Origin: an uncultured Clostridia bacterium
GTDB lineage: Bacteria > Bacillota > Clostridia > Christensenellales > Borkfalkiaceae
NCBI GenBank assembly: GCA_947630365.1
Contig: CANRHI010000011.1
Location: 1-34,026, forward strand
Reading direction: 5' to 3'
DNA: 34,026 nt
The notes below the pieces were generated by a model. That model was not told the DNA's origin. It did no database searches and was given only the letters and a program-made list of their open reading frames with translations. Position 1 is the first letter of the stretch. The number at the start of each line of letters is the position of its first letter. Below are positions 1 to 7,256 of the stretch, piece by piece. The position numbers and the translations under genes are program-made.

Positions 1-70
1 AGGATGAAAATTCGGACTTCGTACCTCGGGATGTTTCGGTCGCTTCGCTCCCTCAACATGACGCGGGAAC
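1..70. repeat. Dispersed ~70-bp repeat, left copy
   Basis: Bases 1-66 recur at 28157-28222 in the same orientation with one visible mismatch (T at 45 is C in the other copy); the similarity fades around base 70. The unit holds a CCTCGGG arm that can pair with CCCGAGG upstream in the right copy. The left copy is cut by the window start, so its full length is unknown. No reading frame in it looks like a real gene. Confidence 0.85.
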
Positions 71-153
71 CTCCCCCTGTGTCCCCCTCCTTACAAAGGA
101 AGGGGATTTTGTATGAAAGCTGCCCCCCTTGGCTGCCGGTCGGCGCGCTGCAG

Positions 154-192
154 CCTAATCCCCCTCCCCGTAGAGCGGGGAGGGGGATTAGG
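154..192. repeat. 17-bp perfect inverted repeat, possible terminator of the FtsX operon
   Basis: Arms 154-170 and 176-192 are perfect reverse complements (CCTAATCCCCCTCCCCG) around the 5-nt loop TAGAG. It lies 30 bases beyond the stop of the minus-strand ABC permease, so it could end that transcript, but neither side carries a clean U tract. C/G-rich stems of this look recur near 28401-28428, so it may instead be part of the same dispersed repeat family. The stretch 71-221 holds no gene. Confidence 0.7.
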
Positions 193-221
193 GGGGAGGG
201 GGGGAACAAAAATTACTTTCC

Positions 222-2177
222 TTATTCCACGGCTTTGAGGGATTCGTTCATGTCGATCTTGACGATCTTGCTGCGGAGCATGAGGGTCACGAGGAAGGTG
301 AAGAGGAGGGAAAGGAGGGGAGCGAGCAGCCAGACGAACCAGCTGATGCTTCCCACCGAGCCGAAGCCGAGCAAACTAAAGACGAGCAAGCACAAGAGCG
401 TTCCGCCGGGAATGCCGAGCAGGATGCCGATGGAGCTTGTGATATAAATTTCGCGGAAGATGTAGCCCGTGACTTCGCCGTCCTGATAGCCGAGGACCAT
501 CAAGGTGGCGAGCTCGCGGTTTCTTTCGCTTATGTTGATATTCGTGAGGGTATAGATGACGACGGCGTTGAGAAGCGCCGCAAAGAGCAGCACGATGGCG
601 GCGACGCCGATCATGGCGGTCGTGCCGATGTCCTGAAAGAGGCAGCAATCGAGGACGGCGAGCCCCGCAAAGACGAGCGCGGTGGAGGCGAGCACGGCGA
701 CGACGGTCATCGCGAAGCGTATCTTGAACCGCAGCACGTTGCGCACGGTGGACTTATACTTGAACGAGAGCCTGTTCCAAAGGAGGGGGATGCGCTCGAG
801 GATGACCTTTTTGCCCGCTTTCGGCGCCTTGGGGCGGAGGAGAGCGGCGGGGGACTCGTGCGTGAGGCGGAAGCCCGCGATGGCGGTGGCGGCGAGCGTC
901 GCGGCGAGCACGAGGGAGGCGGAGAGGATAAAGTACAAGAGGGCGACGTGCGAGGAGTAGGGCGGAAGGGAGTAATTCCAGGTGAAGTTGATGTAGATGA
1001 TGTACGCGAGCCCCAGCCCCGCAAAGTACGCCATGGCGCAGCCGATCGCCGTTCCCACGAGCGCGAAGAGGAGATACTTCGAAACAATTTGGAAGGAGGA
1101 ATATCCGAGCGTCTTGAGGCAGGCGATCTGCCCGCGCTCCTCCTCCAAAAGGCGGGTCATGGTATTGAGCACGACGAGCAGCGTCACGAGGAGAAAGACG
1201 ACCGTGAGCACATATCCGATGGCGTCCACCTTCTCGGCATACGCCATGAAGGATTCGAACGAGTAATTCTCGTGGAGGGAAAGGACGACGCTCTCCTCGC
1301 CGAGGAGGGCTTCGATCTCCGCCTTTTCCCGCTCCATCGCGTCGTCGTAGCCGCCCGAAAAGAGCATGTTCCCGCGGAGGGCGGGCACGGTGAGGTACAC
1401 GTCTCCCGCGGGCGGCGCCTCGGAGGGGTCGAAGAGGTAGAACACGCTCTCGAGCTCGAGGGGCTCGCCCTCTTCGTCGAAAAACCGCATGCTCTTATCC
1501 CACCGCTCCGCCATGTGGAGCGGGTTTTCCACGATGCGCGCCACGGTGAAGATGTAGGTCGTCTGTTGGATGGGCATGTTTCCGTAGGCCTCAGAGAGGC
1601 GCATGGTGACCGTCGCTTCGAGCGTGTCGCCGAGGTGGTAGCCGATGAGCTGCGCCGTGCCCCGCTCGACGGTGATGGGGCTCGTTCCCTCGGGGAGCTC
1701 GCCCTCGCTCTCCTCGATGACGCGGATGGAATTCTGTTTGAGAAGGTTCTCTTCCGTCCCCTGTCCGCTGAAAAAATACACCCGCGAGACGCCCTCTCCC
1801 ATGCCCGAAAATTGCATGTCCGTCTCGATCTCGACGGGCTCGGGGAAGAGGGAGGTATCCTGCGAGGTGCGGGTGATCATAGCGCCCTCTTTGAATTCGA
1901 GCGAGGCGCCCTGTAGAAAATTCTCCTCCCCGTAGCGTGCGGAGAGGAGGGAGAGCTCCTCCTCGGTAAAGCCCGTCTGCCGCGTGCTCTTCACGATGAA
2001 GTCGCTCACGTTCCTTGCGATGTATTCGTCGTACACGGAGTGGCGGATCTTGTCCGTCGCCATGCCGATGCCCGAAGTAAACCCCACGCTCACGAGCACC
2101 ATCAAAAAGACGGAGACGAGGCGCGTTATATGCCGCTTGAACATGGAGCCGAAGGACTTGTAATACGTCTTTACCAT
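222..2177 (-). CDS. ABC transporter permease, FtsX/MacB type
   Basis: A 651-residue membrane protein. One helix sits at residues ~13-33, followed by a ~280-residue extracytoplasmic domain. Two FtsX-like membrane blocks follow: helices near 314-342, 367-395 and 407-433, then 482-505, 515-540, 575-605 and 610-635. A large periplasm-like loop after the first helix and duplicated FtsX cores are typical of the MacB/LolC superfamily, whose members transmit ATP-driven conformational change to an external domain rather than forming a classic channel. The start overlaps the end of the ATPase gene by 7 bases, so the two are translationally coupled and form one exporter. The substrate (peptide, lipid or antibiotic) cannot be read from the sequence. 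Family call is firm; function is inference. Confidence 0.9.
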   Translation of the reverse strand: MVKTYYKSFGSMFKRHITRLVSVFLMVLVSVGFTSGIGMATDKIRHSVYDEYIARNVSDFIVKSTRQTGFTEEELSLLSARYGEENFLQGASLEFKEGAMITRTSQDTSLFPEPVEIETDMQFSGMGEGVSRVYFFSGQGTEENLLKQNSIRVIEESEGELPEGTSPITVERGTAQLIGYHLGDTLEATVTMRLSEAYGNMPIQQTTYIFTVARIVENPLHMAERWDKSMRFFDEEGEPLELESVFYLFDPSEAPPAGDVYLTVPALRGNMLFSGGYDDAMEREKAEIEALLGEESVVLSLHENYSFESFMAYAEKVDAIGYVLTVVFLLVTLLVVLNTMTRLLEEERGQIACLKTLGYSSFQIVSKYLLFALVGTAIGCAMAYFAGLGLAYIIYINFTWNYSLPPYSSHVALLYFILSASLVLAATLAATAIAGFRLTHESPAALLRPKAPKAGKKVILERIPLLWNRLSFKYKSTVRNVLRFKIRFAMTVVAVLASTALVFAGLAVLDCCLFQDIGTTAMIGVAAIVLLFAALLNAVVIYTLTNINISERNRELATLMVLGYQDGEVTGYIFREIYITSSIGILLGIPGGTLLCLLVFSLLGFGSVGSISWFVWLLAPLLSLLFTFLVTLMLRSKIVKIDMNESLKAVE

Positions 2178-2872
2178 TCGATCTCCTCGATGGGCACGGG
2201 GGAGGCATTGTTCTCCACGCGCTCGATCCTTCCGCTCTTGATGTGGATGACCTTATCCGCCATGCCCGCGAGGGCGGCGTTGTGCGTGACGATGACGACG
2301 GGCTTTTTCTGTTGCCGCGAAACATCGTACAAAAGTTTCAATATTTTCTTGCCCGTCGCATAGTCGAGGGCGCCCGTGGGCTCGTCGCAGAGGAGGAGCT
2401 TGGGGTTTTTCGCCATCGCGCGGGCGATGGAGACGCGCTGCTGTTCCCCGCCCGAGAGCTGGGAGGGAAAGCTCATCAGCCGCTCGCCCAGCCCCACTTC
2501 CTCGAGAATGGTCTTGGGGTCGAGCGCGTTCTTGCAAATTTCCGTCGCGATCTCCACGTTCTCGAGCGCGGTGAGATTGGGCATCAGATTGTAGAATTGG
2601 AACACAAAGCCCACGTCAAAGCGGCGGTACTCGGTGAGCCCGCGGCGGTCGAGAGAGGTAATTTCCCTCCCGTCGAGGAAGATGCTTCCCGAGGTCGCGC
2701 TGTCCATGCCGCCGAGAAGATTGAGGAGGGTCGTCTTGCCCGCGCCGCTCTGCCCGAGCACGACGGCGAATTCCCCGTCCTCCAAAGAAAAGCTCGCGTC
2801 TTGCAGCGCGTTCACCGTCACGGTGCCGACATGATACTCCTTCGAGACATGCTCCAACGTCAAATAGGGCAT
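2171..2872 (-). CDS. ABC transporter ATP-binding protein, MacB/LolD type
   Basis: A 233-residue nucleotide-binding protein with all motifs: Walker [10 protein letters not shown], signature LSGGEQQR, Walker [13 protein letters not shown] and the switch histidine in VIVTHN. The start at 2872 (MPYLTLEHV) is chosen because GGAGGT lies 4 bases before it; an in-frame ATG at 2902 lies inside the promoter and has no ribosome site. It should dimerise and power the permease encoded immediately downstream. The FtsX-type partner and the LolD-like signature place it in the MacB/LolD/FtsE group of mechanotransmission exporters. Its own promoter separates it from the regulator gene upstream. Confidence 0.93.
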   Translation of the reverse strand: MPYLTLEHVSKEYHVGTVTVNALQDASFSLEDGEFAVVLGQSGAGKTTLLNLLGGMDSATSGSIFLDGREITSLDRRGLTEYRRFDVGFVFQFYNLMPNLTALENVEIATEICKNALDPKTILEEVGLGERLMSFPSQLSGGEQQRVSIARAMAKNPKLLLCDEPTGALDYATGKKILKLLYDVSRQQKKPVVIVTHNAALAGMADKVIHIKSGRIERVENNASPVPIEEIEW

Positions 2873-2893
2873 ACACACCTCCGCTACGGCTGT

Positions 2894-2922
2894 ATTATAC
2901 AATATCTACACAAAATTTGCAA
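2894..2922 (-). promoter_or_regulatory. Sigma-A promoter of the FtsX-type ABC operon
   Basis: Read on the minus strand: -35 TTGCAA (2917-2922), 17-base spacer, -10 TATAAT (2894-2899), about 20 bases before the chosen ATPase start at 2872. Its position rules out the ATG at 2902 as a start. Confidence 0.75.
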
Positions 2923-2950
2923 CCGTGCGGAGGGGAAAAAGCGATTTGTC

Positions 2951-3694
2951 TCAAACGATCAGAGGGAGTCCTGCGAGCGCCTCCTTGCGCACCTTGGAGA
3001 GCTCGTCGAAGATGAGCATGTCGAAGGCGGCGAGGGGCTCGAGGAGGTAGGAGCCGGGCTGTTCGAATTTGCTCTGGTCGGCGAGCAGAACGCGGAACGC
3101 CGAGCGGCGGAACACCGTGCGCTTGATCTCCCTCTGGTCGAGAGAGCTCTCGTAGGCGCCCTCGGTGTCGAGCGCGGTGCAAGAGGTCAGCATGAGGTCG
3201 AAGCGGAGCTCGGAGATGAGCGTGTTCGCCCAGCTCCCCGTGATGGAGTGCCCGCGCGGGGAGACGGTGCCCCCGGGGACGATGAGGTTGATGCTCCTCG
3301 TGCGGGAGAGCACGCTCACCGCCTGCAGCGAGTTGGTGACGACCGTCTTTTCGGCGAGATTCATCTGCTGGGCGACGGCGAGCACGGTGGAGGAGTTGTC
3401 CAAGAATACCGTCTTGAAGTCGGTGGGGATGTGCTCGAGCGCCTTTTTGGCGATCTGCTGCTTTCCCTCGGCGTTTTCCGTCATGCGGACGAGGATGGAA
3501 ATTTCGTCCGCCGCCTCGAGGAGCACCGCCCCGCCGTGGCTGCGCCGAAGCAGCCCCATGTCCTGCAATTCGATGAGGTCGCGCCGCACCGTCGCCTCGC
3601 TCACGAACAGCTTTTTGGCGAGCTCGCTCACCGTCGCGGAGCCCGTTTTCCGCAAAATCGTTAAAATTTCGTTCTTTCTTTCATCATTTAACAT
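2951..3694 (-). CDS. DeoR/GlpR-family sugar-responsive transcriptional regulator
   Basis: A 247-residue protein of normal family length. Residues ~6-57 form the DeoR winged helix-turn-helix (VSELAKKLFVSEATVRRDL), with the LLRRSHGGAVL strand that follows it in this family. Residues ~75-230 form the DeoRC phosphosugar-sensing domain. DeoR proteins usually repress sugar operons and are released by a sugar phosphate. The gene diverges from the solute-binding protein gene, and their promoters overlap across an inverted repeat (3742-3766), so it most likely controls itself and the glycan operon. ATG at 3694 is preceded by AGAGGAA. The inducer is unknown. Confidence 0.92.
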   Translation of the reverse strand: MLNDERKNEILTILRKTGSATVSELAKKLFVSEATVRRDLIELQDMGLLRRSHGGAVLLEAADEISILVRMTENAEGKQQIAKKALEHIPTDFKTVFLDNSSTVLAVAQQMNLAEKTVVTNSLQAVSVLSRTRSINLIVPGGTVSPRGHSITGSWANTLISELRFDLMLTSCTALDTEGAYESSLDQREIKRTVFRRSAFRVLLADQSKFEQPGSYLLEPLAAFDMLIFDELSKVRKEALAGLPLIV

Positions 3695-3728
3695 GTTCCT
3701 CTGCTCACTTATGTTTGATTATGCTCAT

Positions 3729-3757
3729 ATTATAACGCATTTTTGAAGTTTTGTCAA
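3729..3757 (-). promoter_or_regulatory. Sigma-A promoter of the deoR-type gene
   Basis: Exact consensus on the minus strand: -35 TTGACA (3752-3757), 17 bases, -10 TATAAT (3729-3734). Such a perfect promoter usually needs tight repression, which fits autoregulation. Confidence 0.85.
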
Positions 3758-3766
3758 CATTTCAAA
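3742..3766. promoter_or_regulatory. Candidate DeoR operator (inverted repeat)
   Basis: TTTGAA (3742-3747) and TTCAAA (3761-3766) are inverted around 13 bases and straddle the -35 box of the regulator's promoter, close to the -35 box of the divergent glycan operon. A protein bound here could block both. The assignment to this DeoR protein is inference from position. Confidence 0.45.
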
Positions 3767-3772
3767 TAGATA

Positions 3773-3801
3773 TAGACAGAATTTTCATTTTATGATATGA
3801 T
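3773..3801 (+). promoter_or_regulatory. Promoter of the glycan-uptake operon
   Basis: -35 TAGACA (3773-3778), 17 bases, -10 TATGAT (3796-3801). It gives a leader of about 125 bases before the ATG at 3936; the leader contains a small CGGCGC/GCGCCG hairpin (3823-3828 with 3837-3842). No other gene is visible in 3802-3935. Confidence 0.7.
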
Positions 3802-3935
3802 TTCTTGTGAAGAGAGGACACACGGCGCTGTCCCTTGCGCCGAAAAACGCGGCTTGGACGGGGTTCGATGCGCCTCTTTCTTTGATTTTCAGCGTTTTTC
3901 CCGAAAGAAGGCGGGGAAGGCAAACGGAGGAAACC

Positions 3936-5390
3936 ATGAAAAAGCTCAAATGTGTGGCGGCGGTGCTGTGTGCGGGCGTGCTCGCCGCTTCTTTGTGTCT
4001 TGCGGGCTGCGGCGACGACGAGACGCAGCGCGGCCCCGTGACGGACGAACAGGGCAACGTCGTCGTGGAGGTGGATAAAAACATCTCGACGACGCTCGTC
4101 GTGGCGTACAAAAACGAGAATAAGGAATTGGAGATGATAAAGCATCTCGAGGCGCTCTTTCAAAAGGAGTACCCCAACGTCAAATTCAGCAACCAGGCGT
4201 ACACGGGGTCCACTTCCATCGTCATTGACCGCAACATCTCCGCGGGGGAAGCGCCCGACATCTTCATGACCAACTCCTTCGACATGTTCTCGCTGGACGA
4301 CAAGGATCTGCTTCTCGACTTCGCGCCCTACATGCAACGGGAGCAGGAGCTCGGCACCTTCGACATGGGCGAGTACTATGAAACGTACTTCAAGCTCGGG
4401 CAGAGGGATTTCAACGGCGCGCAGCTGCTCGTTCCCCGCTCGGTGGACCGCGTCGTCGTCCACTACAACAAGGAGATCATCCGGAGAGCGGAGGAGGAGA
4501 CGGGGCAGGAGATCCAAAAGTACATCAAAAACGGCTGGACGTGGCAGGATTTCGAGACGGTGTGCGGGCTCTTGAAGCAGTACTCCGCCTTCCGCGGCAC
4601 AGACAGCTCCCCGGGCAACGCCGTCATCGACTCCAGTTGCAACTGGGAGCCCGTGTACAACCCCATCTTCAAGCACTTCGGCGTGAAGTATTTCGACGAC
4701 AACGGGAAGCCCGCCTTCGACTCCGAGGCGACCAAGAACGCGCTCGACATGATCAAGGGCTGGGCGGATAAGGGCTACATCGGAACGACGGGCGACACGG
4801 CGGACTTCATGGCGGGAAAGGGCGCGATGTTCATGCACTCGCAGTCCATCTCCCGCGTGGCGGAAGAGCTGCGCATCAAGGCGTTCCCGGAGGTCTCCGA
4901 GGCGGACTTCCACAACTATTACGACGCCGTGACCATGCCCGTGTTCGCGGATACCCCCTACATCGGCGTGGGCTCCGCGGGATACAGCGCATGGGCGGGG
5001 ACGGAAAACCCCGTGCTCGTGTGGAAATTCATGAAGCTCATGCTCTCGCGCGAGGGGCAGAACGCGCTTGCCGACGCGGGTGCGCAGAACGTGCCCATCC
5101 GCAGGGATATGTCCGACTTCACCAAGGAAGAAAACCATTGGGGCAAGGGCATGGAGAATTACAACCTCCGCGCGCTCACCTACAACATGGGCGGCGTGGA
5201 CGAAGAGGGCAAGCCGGAGCCCAATTGGGATTGCTATACCGATTACTTCATCGCCCCCGGATATACGCGCCACGCCGTTGCCCTCAACGACCTCTTCGGC
5301 CAGCTCGTTCTCTCCTATGCGCGCGGGACGGCATACGATCAGGTCATAAAGAGCATCACCTCGCAGGTCACGGCGACGCTTCGCAAATAA
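3936..5390 (+). CDS. Extracellular solute-binding lipoprotein (family 1, sugar)
   Basis: A 484-residue lipoprotein. The signal peptide ends in lipobox LAGC with the lipidated cysteine at residue 25. The mature part has the two-lobed family 1 pattern: EMIKHLEALFQKEYPNVKF at the N-lobe, APDIFMTN, the VVHYNKEII hinge region, and GAMFMHSQS. The start at 3936 is set by GGAGG 5 bases upstream; longer in-frame extensions lack a ribosome site and would bury the signal peptide. It should capture an oligosaccharide outside the cell and pass it to the two permeases that follow. No ATPase gene is in the operon, so a shared MsmK/MalK-type ATPase encoded elsewhere is likely needed. The exact sugar is unknown. 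Confidence 0.93.
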   Translation: MKKLKCVAAVLCAGVLAASLCLAGCGDDETQRGPVTDEQGNVVVEVDKNISTTLVVAYKNENKELEMIKHLEALFQKEYPNVKFSNQAYTGSTSIVIDRNISAGEAPDIFMTNSFDMFSLDDKDLLLDFAPYMQREQELGTFDMGEYYETYFKLGQRDFNGAQLLVPRSVDRVVVHYNKEIIRRAEEETGQEIQKYIKNGWTWQDFETVCGLLKQYSAFRGTDSSPGNAVIDSSCNWEPVYNPIFKHFGVKYFDDNGKPAFDSEATKNALDMIKGWADKGYIGTTGDTADFMAGKGAMFMHSQSISRVAEELRIKAFPEVSEADFHNYYDAVTMPVFADTPYIGVGSAGYSAWAGTENPVLVWKFMKLMLSREGQNALADAGAQNVPIRRDMSDFTKEENHWGKGMENYNLRALTYNMGGVDEEGKPEPNWDCYTDYFIAPGYTRHAVALNDLFGQLVLSYARGTAYDQVIKSITSQVTATLRK

Positions 5391-5402
5391 CGGAGGTTTT
5401 TC

Positions 5403-6380
5403 GTGCAGGAAAATGTAAACGTTTCGACCGGGGCAGAGCGGGCAGCGCCCCCCCAGCCGCCCGCACAGCCTACCCTCACCCCCGCCGCCAAAAAGCGGCG
5501 GGCGGTGAAATGGCTTACGGGCTTTTTGTTTGCCCTCCCCGTGCTTTTGGGCATCGTCATCTTCAACTTCTACCCCGCGATACAGGCGCTCGTGTCCAGC
5601 TTTATGCACGACGACAAATTCGAGTGGTTCTATAACTACGAGACGATGTTCTCCTTCGATCCCGATACGTTCAAAGTATTCGGGAATACCGTTTTTTACG
5701 CGCTCGTGTCCGTCCCCTTCGGGTTGGTGCTCGGGTATTTTTTGGCGCTTGCGGCAAACTTCAAAATAAAGGGCATCTCCGTCTATCGGATGCTCCTCTA
5801 TCTTCCCGTCATCATTCCCGGCGTGGCGAGCGGGCTCGTGTTCACCTACATGTTCGGCAGCCTCGCGCACAACGGCGCGTTCAACCATATCTTGAACGCC
5901 ATGGGGCTGGGGGAGTGGAGCTTCTTCGAAGCCGAAAACAGCTCGATGGCGACGCTCATCTTCATGGGCGTGTGGTCGGCGGGGGGAAGCATGATCATTT
6001 GGCTCTCCGCCTTCAAGAACATTCCCTCCGTCCTCTATGAGGCGGCGAAGCTCGACGGCGCGAACGCTCTCCAATGCCTCACGCACATCACCATCCCCAT
6101 GAGCACGCCGCTCATCTTCTACAACCTCGTCACGGGGTTCATCGCGGCGCTGCAGTGTACGACGCCACTCGTCGTGGTCGGCGGCAGATTCGACCACATG
6201 GGCGGCGGCGCGGGGGACTCGCTCTACTTCATCTCGGTGAAGATCTTGAACGAATTCAACTACGGCCTGTACGAATACGCCTCGGCGCTCGCCTTTGTGC
6301 TCTTTGCCGTCGTCGGGCTGTTCACGCTCGTGCTCTTTAAGACGAGCCGCTGGGTCTACTACGGGGAGGACAAGGAATGA
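5403..6380 (+). CDS. Sugar ABC transporter permease, MalF/UgpA type
   Basis: A 325-residue inner-membrane protein starting with GTG at 5403 behind GGAGG. After a proline-rich cytoplasmic tail (residues ~14-30) come six predicted helices. The EAA loop that docks the ATPase reads YEAAKLDGANALQCLTHITIP. The gene starts 12 bases after the binding-protein gene and its last bases overlap the next permease (ATGA), so the three are co-translated. A run of seven C lies at 5448-5454 in the tail. It forms a heterodimeric channel with the next gene product. Confidence 0.93.
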   Translation: MQENVNVSTGAERAAPPQPPAQPTLTPAAKKRRAVKWLTGFLFALPVLLGIVIFNFYPAIQALVSSFMHDDKFEWFYNYETMFSFDPDTFKVFGNTVFYALVSVPFGLVLGYFLALAANFKIKGISVYRMLLYLPVIIPGVASGLVFTYMFGSLAHNGAFNHILNAMGLGEWSFFEAENSSMATLIFMGVWSAGGSMIIWLSAFKNIPSVLYEAAKLDGANALQCLTHITIPMSTPLIFYNLVTGFIAALQCTTPLVVVGGRFDHMGGGAGDSLYFISVKILNEFNYGLYEYASALAFVLFAVVGLFTLVLFKTSRWVYYGEDKE

Positions 6381-7246
6381 CGAGATCTCTCTCCCCGCAA
6401 GAGCGCAACCGCTCGGCAAGGCGGCAAAGGCATGTGATCGAGGCGCTGCAATACACCTGCCTCACCGTGCTTGCCATCATCTTTTTGTTCCCCTTCCTGC
6501 TCATGGTCGGGCAGAGCTTCATGCCCGAGATCGATTTCCAGCGCGGGCTCCTGTTCCCGATCCACTTCACGCTGCGGGGGTACGAACAGCTCTTTGCCCA
6601 GCCCAACTATCTCAACTACTTTTTGAACACCGTGTTCATCGTCGTGTTCAACGTCGTGGCGATGCCGCTTGCCGCCTCTTTTTGCGCGTATTCCTTCGCG
6701 CGGCTCAAGTGGAAGGGGCGGGAGCTGTGCTTTGCGATGGTGCTCTCCACGCTCATGATCCCCGGCGTCGTCACGCAAATTCCGTTGTACCTTCTCTTCA
6801 GCAGCCTCGGATGGACGAACACCCCGCTCCCGCTCACCATTCCCAACCTCTTCGGTGGCGGCGCCATCAACATTTTCCTCTTCCGCCAATTCATGCACGG
6901 CATTCCCTACGAGCTGGAAGAGGCTTCCACCATCGACGGGGCGAATGTGTTCCAAAGGTACTTCTTCATCACGCTGCCGCTGTGCAAGCCCATCCTGCTC
7001 TTTGTGGCGGTGGGGGCGTTCACTTCGAGCTGGGGCGATTACTTCCAGCCCATGTTCTACTACACAGACCCCGAGAAGTACACCCTCGCCGTGGCGATCT
7101 ACAAAGTCGTCATGCTCGACGGGGTGAGCGAAAACTCGGTGGCGATGGCAGCAGGCGTATTTATGTCGGTTTTACCCGCGCTCGTGTTCTTCCTCTTGCA
7201 GCGTAAGCTCATAGACGGGATCATGGTGGGCGCAGTCAAGGGATAA
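6377..7246 (+). CDS. Sugar ABC transporter permease, MalG/AraQ type
   Basis: A 289-residue membrane protein with about six helices. The EAA loop reads YELEEASTIDGANVFQRYFF, which carries the conserved E-A-x3-DGA-x9 pattern. The N-terminus is highly basic (RNRSARRQRH), giving an N-in topology. The start codon overlaps the stop of the previous gene (ATGA). Family length is normal. It completes the importer; the carbohydrate cannot be named, though the neighbouring GH99-like lipoprotein and barrel protein suggest a branched or mannose-containing glycan. Confidence 0.93.
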   Translation: MTRSLSPQERNRSARRQRHVIEALQYTCLTVLAIIFLFPFLLMVGQSFMPEIDFQRGLLFPIHFTLRGYEQLFAQPNYLNYFLNTVFIVVFNVVAMPLAASFCAYSFARLKWKGRELCFAMVLSTLMIPGVVTQIPLYLLFSSLGWTNTPLPLTIPNLFGGGAINIFLFRQFMHGIPYELEEASTIDGANVFQRYFFITLPLCKPILLFVAVGAFTSSWGDYFQPMFYYTDPEKYTLAVAIYKVVMLDGVSENSVAMAAGVFMSVLPALVFFLLQRKLIDGIMVGAVKG

Positions 7247-7256
7247 GGAGGATAGT

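Noticed and set aside
3823..3842. CGGCGC/GCGCCG hairpin in the glycan-operon leader as a riboswitch
   Set aside because: A single 6-bp stem with no further conserved structure; too little to call a riboswitch.
5448..5454. Seven-C run in the MalF-type permease N-terminus as a phase-variation tract
   Set aside because: It encodes a proline-rich tail common in such permeases, and a 7-base tract is short for efficient slippage; far weaker than the nine-G tract in pssA.
3762..6419. Long open frame (885 codons) antisense to the solute-binding protein and permeases
   Set aside because: It is a codon-bias shadow in GC-rich DNA: Arg/His/Val/Glu-rich, without domains, ribosome site or promoter, and the opposite strand encodes clear transporter genes.
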